DNA of 64,000 bases from Flavivirga abyssicola (GCF_030540775.2 NZ_CP141266.1:4327001-4391000); one strand, 5' to 3'. Shown: positions 39,801-48,035, counted from the stretch's first letter. Translations and numbers: made by a program. The notes: generated by a model not told the origin, from the letters alone.

Positions 39801-40190
39801 AGAAACAAAGCCTATATAACTTACTACTAATATATCATTATCAGCTACATTTGAGATTGAATATTTACCATCAAAGTCTGTTTGACTACCATTTGACGTT
39901 CCTTTTACAATAATATTTGCTCCCGGTAAGGCTGCTCCATTTGCATCTGTTATAATTCCTGAAACTGATTTCTGAATATCAGTATTAACGTTTTTGAGTC
40001 GATCTGTTTCATCAAAAACCTCTTCAATTTTCATGTTATTCGAATCCAGATTAATATTTGTATTGTTTGAATACGCATTATCCTGAACCGAAAAAAATGA
40101 AATTACTAATAAAAGTAAATTTACCTTCATCTTTAATTTAATTTTAATTGAATTGAGCCACGATAGCCCAAAACTCTTATAGTTTTTCAT
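36852..40190 (-). CDS. SusC/RagA-family TonB-dependent glycan transporter with reduced STN region
   Basis: A 1112-residue outer-membrane receptor. After a basic N-terminal tail and signal (MKVNLLLLVISFFS, about 21-40) there is only a short STN-like stub (NINLDSNNMKIEEVFDE). Next come the carboxypeptidase-D-like domain (SVSGIITDANGAALPGANI, about 72-150), the TonB box/plug region (IVVVAYGTATKKDLTGAVS, NIRGVGSFG) and a 22-stranded barrel ending in an aromatic-type C-terminus (TLGFNLKF). It imports oligosaccharides with SusD. A full STN domain normally contacts a FecR anti-sigma; here both are shortened. ATG 40190 is used, though ATG 40130 would also leave a signal peptide. Confidence 0.93.
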   Translation of the reverse strand: MKNYKSFGLSWLNSIKIKLKMKVNLLLLVISFFSVQDNAYSNNTNINLDSNNMKIEEVFDETDRLKNVNTDIQKSVSGIITDANGAALPGANIIVKGTSNGSQTDFDGKYSISNVADNDILVVSYIGFVSQEVAVNGRTTVNITLVEDTQSLNEIVVVAYGTATKKDLTGAVSVISSEELTSFPTATVDQALQGKTAGVQITSNSGAPGASATVNIRGVGSFGSTTPLYVVDGFPTNDISFVNPSTIESISVLKDASATALYGVRASNGVVIIQTKQGTKGKVAVELSSFLAFRSKPKSIDVLDANQFSSLALGLSGSSDVDVAGNAIPYSGWSNPGDLRTINWQDEVFSKGTIKSTTLSVRGGGENSRYAVTAGIFDDEGTLIGSEYKRYDLGLNGSFDITDKLRFKANAKYISSQNFQPLGTGRGALLNLYASVPHLAPTGEANQIGGTNPTNLPVDANGNFGAFPDVTGEAFRDGRNWVARALENDQDNVSNTVLANMSAEWDIYKGLSTRLNLGARSDNFAGWNFSPEYYRSSGNVDLRNRATYKYTQDTSNQWLAEYILQYKKTFAEKHSIDVLGGISVQRTFRKFSEVEGSGFLDNRIRDIAQAAEITDAAGFSTRQTLASTFARFNYSFDSKYYFTGTIRRDGVGDTFGADNLWGVFPSFAVGWNIDEENFMQDSAFDILKLRASWGETGNFQGIQPYRFSTTFNNGTPNNDSSYSFAGNNAAGLAPVGASNPNLTWEAQVQTNIGLEGELLNNRLYFTADYFNRTSEDFLLFINSPSQSGFPIVPVNGGTIVNKGFELLVGYRKNDGDFNFDINGNISFIDNEITELNVPNGEVTFSNQFLNDFFTGGFWYDITKSQLGGEAGSFYGFVADGLFQNQAEIDALNTASPDGTYQSTRTSPGDRRFVDLNNDGEITDQDRTVIGSPVPDFFGSLNLNFSYKNFDLGLNFYGSYGSEIFNLVKRELESASGYGNSASYSNVSTEYFNNIWSGEGSTNAYARALIDDGDIQNNRASSYFVEDGSYLRLRNLNIGYTLPSKIVEKLRLDTFRIYTSIQNVFTITNYSGSDPEIGQNADINGNSNVTTRGIDAGAYPVSSTVTLGFNLKF

Positions 40191-40244
40191 ATCTTTGAAA
40201 TGTTATTAATAATTAGCTAATCATTTAGTTGATTATTTTATCAT

Positions 40245-40268
40245 CGAGAAGTATTCCTGTACTTCTCG
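40245..40268. other. Hairpin in the anti-sigma/susC spacer
   Basis: A perfect 9-bp inverted repeat (cgagaagta / tacttctcg) with a 6-nt loop, about 90 bp downstream of the anti-sigma stop and 55 bp upstream of susC. Its T-run lies on the plus-strand side, so on the minus strand it is a weak terminator at best. It could be an attenuating or processing structure that separates regulator from receptor expression. Confidence 0.6.
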
Positions 40269-40357
40269 ATTTTTTACTTTATAAAATCGGAGTGTAGTTT
40301 TTTATTTCATTTAGGCATATTTTGGTTTTAAGTTAATTTAGTAAGTATATCGTTTTT

Positions 40358-40570
40358 TTATTCTAGTTTTTGCTTCACTTGCTTCCAGGCAAATTCTACA
40401 TCTAAATTCATTATTTCCGAAAGGTCTTTACCTCTTTCTTTTAGAGCTTCAAGACGATCAAACATGTATGTATTTATTAATGATTCGTCTACCCAGTTTT
40501 TAAAACACACCTCTTCCTCCCTAGTTAAATTATAATCCAGTTTTCCTATTATCAGTTTTATTATGTCCAT
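40358..40570 (-). CDS. Truncated FecR-like anti-sigma factor (sigma-binding part only)
   Basis: A 70-residue protein with the pattern of the cytoplasmic N-terminus of Bacteroidota FecR anti-sigma factors: KLDYNLTREEEVCFKNWVDES, then a helix and LDVEFAWKQVKQKL. In full FecR proteins this last helix is followed by a transmembrane segment and a periplasmic signalling domain of about 200 residues. Here the frame stops, and no hydrophobic continuation is seen in the roughly 100 bp beyond. It would act as a soluble anti-sigma without a surface-signal input, or be a decayed remnant. It lies between the sigma factor and susC. Confidence 0.65.
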   Translation of the reverse strand: MDIIKLIIGKLDYNLTREEEVCFKNWVDESLINTYMFDRLEALKERGKDLSEIMNLDVEFAWKQVKQKLE

Positions 40571-40599
40571 TAATGACGCTATAAAGACTATTTATAATT

Positions 40600-40628
40600 A
40601 AGACCCATAAAAACAGAAAACGGGTAGC
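40600..40628 (-). promoter_or_regulatory. Candidate ECF-sigma promoter before the anti-sigma gene
   Basis: Minus strand: GCTACCCG, 11 nt, TATGGGTCTT, sharing both blocks and spacing with 31649-31677. It ends 30 bp before the anti-sigma ATG. Layout fits autoregulation by the sigma factor encoded just upstream. Confidence 0.6.
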
Positions 40629-40687
40629 GTGAAATAAAAAATCCGCAAAAATGAACTTAAAAAAATAAAAATTACAAAAAAGAAGTG

Positions 40688-41203
40688 CTAAAAATATGTT
40701 TTTCGTAATGTAAAACGCAATATTTTATATGCTTTCTTTAAATGGAATTTTACTGTATTTATCGATATTCCTAATACATCGGCTGCATTTTGATATTTAG
40801 CACCTTCTAACACACACAACTCAAAAACTCGCTTACTCTGTTCGGGCAATATCCTCAATGCATCACTTATTTTTGCTTTGTTTTCAAAATCAATTAAATA
40901 TTCTTCATGAGACGGTGATAGCGCAAACAAATTATAATCTTTTATCTGTTCTGTTTTTTTGGTGCGTTGTATTTTTTTCAAACTCGTATTACGAACTGCC
41001 ATACTGATATAACTTTTTAGGTCTAAAATCTCAGTATTCTTTTTTCTATTTAAAATTTTCACAAAAACATCCTGAACCATGTCCTCTGCCTCAGACATAT
41101 CTTCCATATAACTATATGAAAGCAAACACCATTCTTTGTAGTGTTTCATAAACATAGCCTCTATTTGAGGTTGATGACTGATTTGTAAAATGTTATTTAA
41201 CAT
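40688..41203 (-). CDS. ECF-type RNA polymerase sigma factor
   Basis: A 171-residue sigma-70-family protein of the Bacteroidota ECF group. Region 2 is visible as MFMKHYKEWCLLSYSYMEDMSEAEDMVQDVFVKILNR (about 18-54). Region 4 appears as LPEQSKRVFELCVLEGAKYQNAADVLGISINTVKFHLKKAYKILR (about 119-164). It should direct polymerase to PUL promoters, with the 29-bp motif at 40600 and 31649 as best candidates. A short anti-sigma-like gene follows 117 bp later. Confidence 0.95.
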   Translation of the reverse strand: MLNNILQISHQPQIEAMFMKHYKEWCLLSYSYMEDMSEAEDMVQDVFVKILNRKKNTEILDLKSYISMAVRNTSLKKIQRTKKTEQIKDYNLFALSPSHEEYLIDFENKAKISDALRILPEQSKRVFELCVLEGAKYQNAADVLGISINTVKFHLKKAYKILRFTLRKTYF

Positions 41204-41286
41204 ATCAATACAGTTAATTGCTTCTCTATTATTAATTATTTGTGTTTCTGATGAAATATCCCAAGCTTATGGACGTATTTCATATT

Positions 41287-42408
41287 TTAATTACTACCTA
41301 TTACAACAGATATTAGAGGCTTGTTTTCTGTAGCATCATTGTAAAGCAATCCGAAATTGTCACTTTTATAATTCCAATTAGCATACCCAATGCCTGTTTC
41401 TTCAAAAAGTTGAATCATATCCCGATACCAAATAAGACTCTCTTCTTTTGGGGCATTAGAAATAACACCGAATTCTCCACAGTAAAGCGGTAAGCCCAAA
41501 CTCTTGGCTTTCTGTATAGGTTTTTGCCACATCCCTAGTAAGACCTCTTTATTAAATTTGGCACCTACCCACTCCTCGACTTCTTTTTTAATATCTTCTG
41601 GAAGTGTTTCAAACTCAGCTTCACTTAAAATGACACCTGGATAATGAACGGGACCTTTATAATCTCTTAAGCTTGTCCATCTTGCTGCATAATGACTCAA
41701 AAGAAAAGGCTTGTAGAAATGAAAGCTTAAAAGGATGTTTTTATCGTTAGCTGGAACGCGTAATGCATCAAAAGTTTCTACACCTTGCCATCTATTAGAC
41801 CCAACAATTATCGTGCGTTCTTTTTCTAATTCGCGAATAGCAGTTATAGCTCTTGCAAGCAGACTGTTCCAAGATTCATGATTGTCTGCAACAGCTTCAT
41901 TCATTAGTTCGTAGGCTACTAAACTATTTGGAAATTTCTTTAATGATTTTGAAAGGTCTCTCCACAGGTCAAAAAACTTCTCTTGTTCTGTCGGATCTGT
42001 CCATAAAGGTTTTTCTTTTGCGTTAAAATGATGAGATCTTAAAATATGTAGATCAACAATAACTTTAAGGTTATTTTCGATACACCAGGTAATACCGTTA
42101 TCCAATAGCTGAAATGCATCTTCATGTCGATTCCCGTTTTCATCCCACATTTGTTCTTCATCAATGGGTAACCGAATATGATCAAACCCCATACTGGCAA
42201 TTTTTTTAACATCGGTTATTGTAAAGAATTGTTCACGTTGTATTCCTCTTCGGTCACTTTGCGACAACCAATGTGCTACATTTGTTCCTCTTTTAACTTC
42301 AAACTGTTCAAGACCGACTATTTTTTTTGAACACCCTGTAATTACAATTGCACCTAACAATCCAAGGAAAACAAACCTTAATAATATTATTTTAACTCTC
42401 AATTGCAT
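41287..42408 (-). CDS. GH5-like endoglucanase/glucanase lipoprotein
   Basis: A 373-residue protein with lipoprotein signal (VFLGLLGAIVITGC). It adopts the GH5/cellulase barrel pattern: KRGTNVAHWLSQ, FDHIRLPIDEEQMWDE, KVIVDLHILR, the acid/base AYELMNEAVA (Glu), SFHFYKPFLLSHYA and the nucleophile region LYCGEFGVIS (Glu). It probably cuts internal beta-linkages of a glucan, making oligosaccharides for SusCD uptake and GH3 trimming. It lies between the hybrid regulator and the sigma factor in the same direction. Confidence 0.88.
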   Translation of the reverse strand: MQLRVKIILLRFVFLGLLGAIVITGCSKKIVGLEQFEVKRGTNVAHWLSQSDRRGIQREQFFTITDVKKIASMGFDHIRLPIDEEQMWDENGNRHEDAFQLLDNGITWCIENNLKVIVDLHILRSHHFNAKEKPLWTDPTEQEKFFDLWRDLSKSLKKFPNSLVAYELMNEAVADNHESWNSLLARAITAIRELEKERTIIVGSNRWQGVETFDALRVPANDKNILLSFHFYKPFLLSHYAARWTSLRDYKGPVHYPGVILSEAEFETLPEDIKKEVEEWVGAKFNKEVLLGMWQKPIQKAKSLGLPLYCGEFGVISNAPKEESLIWYRDMIQLFEETGIGYANWNYKSDNFGLLYNDATENKPLISVVIGSN

Positions 42409-42420
42409 ATATTAAGTTTC

Positions 42421-42516
42421 TCAAATATTTACAAACACCATAACCAACAAAAACATTAAAACTCCAATCAATAAGATTTCGAACACTAGCTTTTTGTTAA
42501 TTTTTTTCTGACTCAT
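42421..42516 (-). CDS. 31-residue membrane peptide
   Basis: ATG 42516 opens a 31-codon frame (MSQKKINKKLVFEI, then a hydrophobic helix LLIGVLMFLLVMVFV) ending 12 bp before the GH5 ATG. A basic head and single transmembrane helix make it plausible as a small membrane peptide or leader of the GH5 gene, but it is too short for firm support. Confidence 0.35.
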   Translation of the reverse strand: MSQKKINKKLVFEILLIGVLMFLLVMVFVNI

Positions 42517-42769
42517 ACCTTATTAATATTAATCCAAACTTAACATTTCATTAAGATTCTATTCATCACATAAAATGCATTAAATGAAAGATTTGTAGCT
42601 TTTGATGCGTATTAAAAGCTTATGCAACATTTGTAATATATCATGCAACATTTGTGCGTATACACTATCCTAGTAGTAGTGAATTTATATGTTTACAAAT
42701 CAATAGAATCCAAGAAGTGAATAGGAAAAGGGATTCTAATAAGTGCTTAAATGACTAAGTCTTTTTAAT
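42517..42769. other. Non-coding stretch upstream of GH5
   Basis: This belongs to a gap of about 580 bp between the PUL regulator and GH5. It holds AT-rich sequence with a near-direct repeat (gcaacatttgta / gcaacatttgtg at about 42624-42656), no further gene and no clear terminator. Confidence 0.4.
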
Positions 42770-42962
42770 AATTAACGTGAATCTTGGATAAAGAAAAGTT
42801 ATGTCAGTTAGATTTTTGCAAAAAATCGTATCGAAAACCTGTCTGCCGACCTTTAGGCAGGCAAATAAATTTTCGACAAAAAGAGCTTCTCGATACATCC
42901 CGAAGCAAGTTCGGAACACTCGAAGTGACATCTTGAACTCTTAAACAAAATTCACGTTAATT
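42770..42962. repeat. 193-bp element with 13-bp terminal inverted repeats
   Basis: Perfect inverted ends aattaacgtgaat (42770-42782) and attcacgttaatt (42950-42962) bound a non-coding segment. Inside are REP-like ctgtctgcc/ggcaggc sequence (42841-42864) and gcttctcgatac...ctcgaagtgaca (42886-42930). It looks like a MITE or composite intergenic repeat. No target-site duplication was recognised. Confidence 0.6.
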
Positions 42963-42987
42963 AAGAAAGTTTATTTGATTTAGAGGG

Positions 42988-45900
42988 CTATTTTATCTCT
43001 GTTGGTAAAACTCCGAAATGGGCTTTAAAACATTTTGAAAAATACGACGGGGATGCAAACCCAACACTGTAACATGTTTCGCTTATATTAGAATTGCCTT
43101 TTTCAAGAATTAGTTTTGATCTTTCAAGTCTTATCCTTCTTACAAACTCATTAACAGTTTGACCTGTTAACGCTTTAACTTTTCTGTAAAGTTGGCTTCT
43201 GCTTAAGTTTAAATGGTCTGCTAGTTCCTCCACACCTAAATTCGAATCGCTTATATTATCATTAATATAGCTTAGCAACTTTTGTATGAATTCTTTATCG
43301 ATTGAACTCGTATTAACATTGTCTTCTGCCCCACTAATCGCACTAAAGTATTTATCAAAAATAAGTTGTCTGCTTTTAATTAACTGGGTTAAACGAAGCT
43401 TAAGAAGCTTAAGATCAAAAGGTTTAACCATATAGGCATCTGCACCATTTTCTATACCTTCAATTCTATTTTCTATAGTTGCTTTTGCAGTAAGCATTAA
43501 TAAAGGGATATGACTTGTTGAAGCATGTGTTTTAATAGTTTTACAAAATTCAAAGCCACTCATTTCTGGCATAATAACATCAGTGATTATAACATCTGGA
43601 AAGGATTCTCTGGCAATTTTAACGCCCGATTTACCATTACTTGCCAATAATACTTTATATTGATCACCTAATTCTAATTTCAAGTAATCTCTCAATTCTA
43701 CATTATCTTCAACAATAAGTACAGTATTTGTCTTTTGAACTTGAATACTTTCATCTGATTGTTCACTAATCTCAACTGTTGGTACTGTTAAGAAATCTTC
43801 TTTCTTCTCGTGCAATGCCTTTTTGTTTAATACAATCTCATTTTCATAAAAATGATCATTGCCAGATGCCAATAATATCTTAAACGTTGTGCCTTCATTA
43901 ATTTTGCTTTTAACTTCAATGACACCTTTATGCAACTTTACAAAATTTTGAACCACTTCCAATCCTATTCCTGTGCCACCGAAATAAGTTTTATTCTGGC
44001 CTTCTACTTGATAAAAACGTTCAAATATTTTTGATACTTGATCTTCTTTCAATCCAGGGCCTGTATCAGAAATTATTATTCCAACTGTTTTTACAGGTTT
44101 TTCCTCATCAATTAGCGGTAAAATATGTAACTGGTCTGTTGATAGAAGCTCTACTGTAATAGCGCCGCCATCTGGGGTAATTTTAATAGCATTGGACAAT
44201 AAATTAAAAATTATTTTTTCAAGCATTTTTGTGTCTGCCCAAACCGTTACAAAGGGCATATCTGCATCTACACTTAATAGAATGTTTTTTCTAAAGGCTT
44301 CTTCTTGAAAATAATCAACAATATTTTCTGAGAATTCTATTAGGTTTATCTTTTCTGCCCTCACATTCATTTTTTTTAACTCGAGCTTCCTTAAATCCAT
44401 TAACTCATTAATAAGCCTATAAAGCCTATCTGTATTCTTATAAATAATTGCGTGCTTATTTTTAACTTTTTGTGGCAAATTAAGATCAGCGTTATTAATA
44501 ATATCCTTGAGAGGATTTAAAATTAGTGTAAGAGGGGTTCTAAATTCATGTGAAATATTTGTAAAAAACTGAATCTTCTTTTTGTTTAATTCATCATTTT
44601 GAACTTGCTGTAAACGTTCATTTCTGATTAATTCTTTTTCCTTAATTCTACTTTGCGTTAACTGATTTAGCATATAAATACCTAAAAGAAATAATAACAA
44701 GTAAGAAAAAATCGCCCAATTTGTTTGCCACCAAGGCGGTAGTACTGTAATTTTTAATTCTAGTGGATTTTCATTCCAGACACCATCATTATTAGCTGCT
44801 TTTAACTTAAACGTATAATTACCAGCATCTAAATTAGTATAGGTAGCATTTCTTTTTTGCCCAACATAATTCCAAGTTGCTTCATACCCTTCCAGATAAT
44901 ACGCATAATTATTCTTTTCTGGTCGGGTATAATTAATTCCAGAATATTCAATGGTAAATACAGACTGTTTATGTGTTAAGCTAATACTATCTGTTTCCGA
45001 AATAACCTTATTAAGCGGCCCTTCTTTATCTTGTGGAATAACCTTTTCATTAAACAGTTTGAAATTTGTAAGGTATAAGGATGGGGGGCTATTATTAATT
45101 TTGATTTGCTTTGGGTTAAAATAATCTACACCCTTAAAGTTTCCAAAATATAGTAATCCATCTGATCCTTTTAATACGGAACCAAAATTAAAATCATTTG
45201 ATAATAAGCCATCATTAATAGTGTAGTTAGTAAAACTAAAATCCTTTAAATCAATTTTTGTTAGCCCAGAATTTCCACTTATCCATAAATTATTATTACC
45301 ATCTTCTGTTATTGCCGAAACATTTTCTTCATTAAAACCTGTAAACTTATTATACCAAATAAATTCATCTTTCACTTTATCATATTTACAAACTCCTGCT
45401 CCTCTTGTACCAATCCATATGTTGTTATTGGAATCTTCATAAATTGAAAGAATATGGTTAGCATCAGCAGAATTCTTATATTCCTGGGTCATTTTATTAC
45501 TTAATACTGTAACATTTAATGTCCCATTTTTTTGATTTTCGACTTTAAACAGACCATTTGTTGTTCCCAACCAGATAACATCTTCTGAATCGACCAAAAC
45601 CTTTCTAATATCCTTTTCGGAAAAACCGTTTTTTATAAAACCATTTGAGCTATGTTTTTTTATTTTTTTAGTAATCGGATCATACGAATGGAGTCCTTCA
45701 GCAAATGTGCCAATCCAAATGATACCATTGGAGTCTTCAGACAAACTTATAATGGTATTAGATCGTAGTGCCCCTGCCGTGTTTTCTATACTATAATTAG
45801 TAAATTTTTTTTCTCCTTTCTTTAAAATAAAAACACCACTGTCCCAACTGCCTACCCAAATATTTTCATGAGAATCAACAAATAATGTTTTAATGTAATC

Positions 45901-47139
45901 TGATGTCAACCCAGAATAGATCGATTTGTCCTGACTATTTACATGTGTGATTTCGGCGTTTTTTGGATTGTAAATATCAATCCCGCCTCCGTCGGTTGCA
46001 ATCCAGATGTTTTTAGAGCTGTCTTCAACCATACCCATAACAGAACTTACTCTTAACGAGTTGTCATTAGTAGGTAAGCTTTTAATGTTTAAAAATTTAT
46101 CATAGAGTTTATCACTAATAGCTACACCACTATTAAAATAACCTATCCAAATACGCTTGTTATTGTCTACAAATAATGACCAGATCGAATTATGCAAAAT
46201 ACTGTTCTCTTCTACCTTACTCGAAACATAGTTTTTAATCATGTTTCCATTTTCTTTAATATGAAAAAGTCCGTCATTTTCGGTTCCAACTATCAGAGTA
46301 TTATCTGATAATTCTACTATATCCATTATTTTCTTAGTAGAAAGCTTAAATTCTTTAACCTCAATAATACTATTATTTGCATCATTACTTAAAGTACATT
46401 TATAAACCCCTTTATTAATCTGAAAACCAATCCATAGGTTATTTTTAGAATCTATAAATAGTGTTTCTATGTTATCGTCAATGGATTTATTATCTTTAGA
46501 AAACAATCTGGTATGAATAAGTTTATTGTTAACAAAATCAACTTCTTTGAGCCCAAAATTTGTACCTAAAAACGTTTTACCTTGTCTAGAATGTTGTATA
46601 CTATTAATGTATATATCTGATCCGTTTTCGTAAGTTGAATTCAATACTTTTTCAACACTGAATGTAGTCATATCCAGCTTGAATAAGCCTAAACCATACG
46701 TCCCAATTAATAAATTATTTGATGAATCTTCTTCCAAAGACAGAATTAATTCACGGTTAACATTATTGATCTCTAATGAGATTCTTTTAAACTGATCTAA
46801 TGCTCTATCATAAAGATTCAACCCATTTTCTGTACCTACCCATAGTCTGTTTTTACTATCTAAATAAGTGCATTCTATTCTACTACTACTTAATGACGTT
46901 GTATCTCTTAATCTATGCTTATAAACGGTGTAATCTATACCATCAAACTTGTATAACCCAGTGCCACTAGTTCCAATCCAAATAAAGCCATAATGATCTT
47001 GAATAATATTTGAAACCCCGGCTTTAGGAATGCCGTCTTTTATATTAACAAAATGAAATTCCTGATGGGACTCTTGCGATATAATAGATAATGGCAGAAG
47101 TAATATATAATAAACAAAAAAATAAATTATATTTTTCAT
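42988..47139 (-). CDS. Hybrid two-component system regulator (HTCS) of the PUL
   Basis: A 1383-residue one-chain sensor/regulator. A signal peptide leads to about 14 periplasmic Reg_prop propeller blades (for example IWIGTSGTGLYKFDGIDY, LWVGTENGLNLYD), then a Y_Y_Y domain (about 700-785) and a transmembrane helix (WAIFSYLLLFLLGIYML). A HisKA follows with intact histidine (FFTNISHEFRTPL), then an HATPase (ISDTGPGL, GGTGIGL), a receiver (VEDN, ITDVIMPEMSG, KPF) and a C-terminal AraC-type HTH (ELADHLNLSRSQLYRKVKAL). It should bind a PUL oligosaccharide in the periplasm and activate transcription. ATG 47139 is chosen over GTG 47151. Confidence 0.95.
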   Translation of the reverse strand: MKNIIYFFVYYILLLPLSIISQESHQEFHFVNIKDGIPKAGVSNIIQDHYGFIWIGTSGTGLYKFDGIDYTVYKHRLRDTTSLSSSRIECTYLDSKNRLWVGTENGLNLYDRALDQFKRISLEINNVNRELILSLEEDSSNNLLIGTYGLGLFKLDMTTFSVEKVLNSTYENGSDIYINSIQHSRQGKTFLGTNFGLKEVDFVNNKLIHTRLFSKDNKSIDDNIETLFIDSKNNLWIGFQINKGVYKCTLSNDANNSIIEVKEFKLSTKKIMDIVELSDNTLIVGTENDGLFHIKENGNMIKNYVSSKVEENSILHNSIWSLFVDNNKRIWIGYFNSGVAISDKLYDKFLNIKSLPTNDNSLRVSSVMGMVEDSSKNIWIATDGGGIDIYNPKNAEITHVNSQDKSIYSGLTSDYIKTLFVDSHENIWVGSWDSGVFILKKGEKKFTNYSIENTAGALRSNTIISLSEDSNGIIWIGTFAEGLHSYDPITKKIKKHSSNGFIKNGFSEKDIRKVLVDSEDVIWLGTTNGLFKVENQKNGTLNVTVLSNKMTQEYKNSADANHILSIYEDSNNNIWIGTRGAGVCKYDKVKDEFIWYNKFTGFNEENVSAITEDGNNNLWISGNSGLTKIDLKDFSFTNYTINDGLLSNDFNFGSVLKGSDGLLYFGNFKGVDYFNPKQIKINNSPPSLYLTNFKLFNEKVIPQDKEGPLNKVISETDSISLTHKQSVFTIEYSGINYTRPEKNNYAYYLEGYEATWNYVGQKRNATYTNLDAGNYTFKLKAANNDGVWNENPLELKITVLPPWWQTNWAIFSYLLLFLLGIYMLNQLTQSRIKEKELIRNERLQQVQNDELNKKKIQFFTNISHEFRTPLTLILNPLKDIINNADLNLPQKVKNKHAIIYKNTDRLYRLINELMDLRKLELKKMNVRAEKINLIEFSENIVDYFQEEAFRKNILLSVDADMPFVTVWADTKMLEKIIFNLLSNAIKITPDGGAITVELLSTDQLHILPLIDEEKPVKTVGIIISDTGPGLKEDQVSKIFERFYQVEGQNKTYFGGTGIGLEVVQNFVKLHKGVIEVKSKINEGTTFKILLASGNDHFYENEIVLNKKALHEKKEDFLTVPTVEISEQSDESIQVQKTNTVLIVEDNVELRDYLKLELGDQYKVLLASNGKSGVKIARESFPDVIITDVIMPEMSGFEFCKTIKTHASTSHIPLLMLTAKATIENRIEGIENGADAYMVKPFDLKLLKLRLTQLIKSRQLIFDKYFSAISGAEDNVNTSSIDKEFIQKLLSYINDNISDSNLGVEELADHLNLSRSQLYRKVKALTGQTVNEFVRRIRLERSKLILEKGNSNISETCYSVGFASPSYFSKCFKAHFGVLPTEIK

Positions 47140-47151
47140 AGTAGGAATCAC

Positions 47152-47459
47152 TCTTTCTATTTAATTTTTTTAATATTAGCTGCTTAGTCTTATCCAAATA
47201 TTCTTTTAACTAAGGTTGCAGCTAAGTCAGCAGCTCGTTTTTCTATAGCTTCGATAATTACACAATATCATGAAAAAATCTTAATAAAAAAATATAGACG
47301 GGATTTCAATTTATAAATTACGTATCAAAATGCAAAAATTTCGAGCTTAGGTAGCCAGATGTGATATCACAAAAAGTATTTAAAACTAAAAGCCTCACGA
47401 TGTCCAGTGAAGCTTTTTTATATATTCATTACAGTGGATTGTTATTTAGTCATCCATAT
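47152..47459. other. 308-bp gap at the PUL/accessory boundary
   Basis: No gene was found. It contains a perfect 12-bp palindrome tgtgatatcaca (47360-47371) and the terminator-like hairpin at 47389-47416. Confidence 0.45.
47389..47416. terminator. Hairpin downstream of the 80-residue protein gene
   Basis: A 10-bp stem with one mismatch, aaagcctcac (47389-47398) and gtgaagcttt (47407-47416), has an 8-nt loop and T-rich flanks on both strands. It follows the minus-strand gene ending at 47460, so it probably terminates that transcript. Confidence 0.6.
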
Positions 47460-47702
47460 TTATATACCACCTTTATTACTTTTCTTAGCCTTACGTGATA
47501 TATAATTTTGCATATATACAATTAAATGCTTGCGTACATTATACTTCATTGGGATTTCAAAACGAGAAAACCAACCAGACCTAACACTAGATTTTACCAT
47601 GTCAAACTCCTCTGCTACTTTTTCAAAAAAATCCTCTTTATCAGATTTATCTATTTGACTAAAAAGTCGTTTAATATTGTCTATTTCATTAATATCCCTC
47701 AT
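47460..47702 (-). CDS. Uncharacterised 80-residue protein of the accessory island
   Basis: An 80-residue mixed-charge, mainly helical protein (MRDINEIDNIKRLFSQIDKSDKEDFFEK ...) with a basic C-terminal tail (YISRKAKKSNKGG). The segment FDMVKSSVRSGWFSRFEIPMKYNVRKHLIVYMQNYI looks like a helix-turn-helix that might bind nucleic acid, but I do not recognise a family. It is the second gene of a two-gene minus-strand operon divergent from an XRE-type regulator, 18 bp after the 53-residue gene. Confidence 0.55.
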   Translation of the reverse strand: MRDINEIDNIKRLFSQIDKSDKEDFFEKVAEEFDMVKSSVRSGWFSRFEIPMKYNVRKHLIVYMQNYISRKAKKSNKGGI

Positions 47703-47720
47703 AATGCTTTTTTAATATTT

Positions 47721-47882
47721 TTAGATGTTTTCAACCGAGATCATGTCTGTAAATTTTTTTAGCAGATAATCTGCACCGTATATCACGGATGTTAATTGTA
47801 GTAGAGCTGATATACCCTTTTCAAGAAACATGTTAGATACCAAATGAACTATACTGTTTTCCTGTGTTGTCAAATCTTTCAT
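47721..47882 (-). CDS. Uncharacterised 53-residue protein of the accessory island
   Basis: ATG 47882 opens a 53-codon frame (MKDLTTQENSIVHLVSNMFLEKG ...), a helical and moderately hydrophobic small protein without a family I know. Support comes from position: it lies between the operator-like repeats and the 80-residue gene, same strand, 18 bp apart, 92 bp behind a TATATTTG box. Confidence 0.45.
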   Translation of the reverse strand: MKDLTTQENSIVHLVSNMFLEKGISALLQLTSVIYGADYLLKKFTDMISVENI

Positions 47883-47940
47883 GAAGTACTACTTTACTTG
47901 TAATTTATTTTCATTTGTTGTTTAATAAGGTTTTACAACA

Positions 47941-47948
47941 TATATTTG
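47941..47948 (+). promoter_or_regulatory. Possible -7 box for the XRE regulator
   Basis: TATATTTG matches TAnnTTTG, 88 bp before the regulator ATG. A weaker alternative lies closer to the gene, so support is low. Confidence 0.3.
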
Positions 47949-47973
47949 TTGTAGTATCACAATTACAAGTGTA

Positions 47974-47981
47974 CAAATATA
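47974..47981 (-). promoter_or_regulatory. Likely -7 box for the 53-/80-residue operon
   Basis: The complement of caaatata gives TATATTTG on the minus strand, 92 bp before the 53-residue gene. Two operator-like gacacttt repeats abut it where the -33 box would fall, so repressor binding would block polymerase. Confidence 0.5.
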
Positions 47982-47982
47982 C

Positions 47983-48031
47983 GACACTTTTTTGACACTT
48001 TAAAATAAAAATGATACTTTTTTTACACTTT
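47983..48031. promoter_or_regulatory. Operator-like repeat array in the XRE switch
   Basis: Four copies of an 8-bp element: gacacttt at 47983 and 47994, gatacttt at 48013, tacacttt at 48024. Start spacings are 11, 19 and 11 bp, so the two pairs repeat with a 30-bp period. The last copy ends 4 bp before the XRE gene's ATG. They likely bind that protein. Confidence 0.6.
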
Positions 48032-48035
48032 CAAC

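Noticed and set aside
40245-40268. Terminator of the anti-sigma gene
   Set aside because: The hairpin is perfect but the T-run lies on the opposite strand side, so minus-strand termination is doubtful; kept as a plain hairpin.
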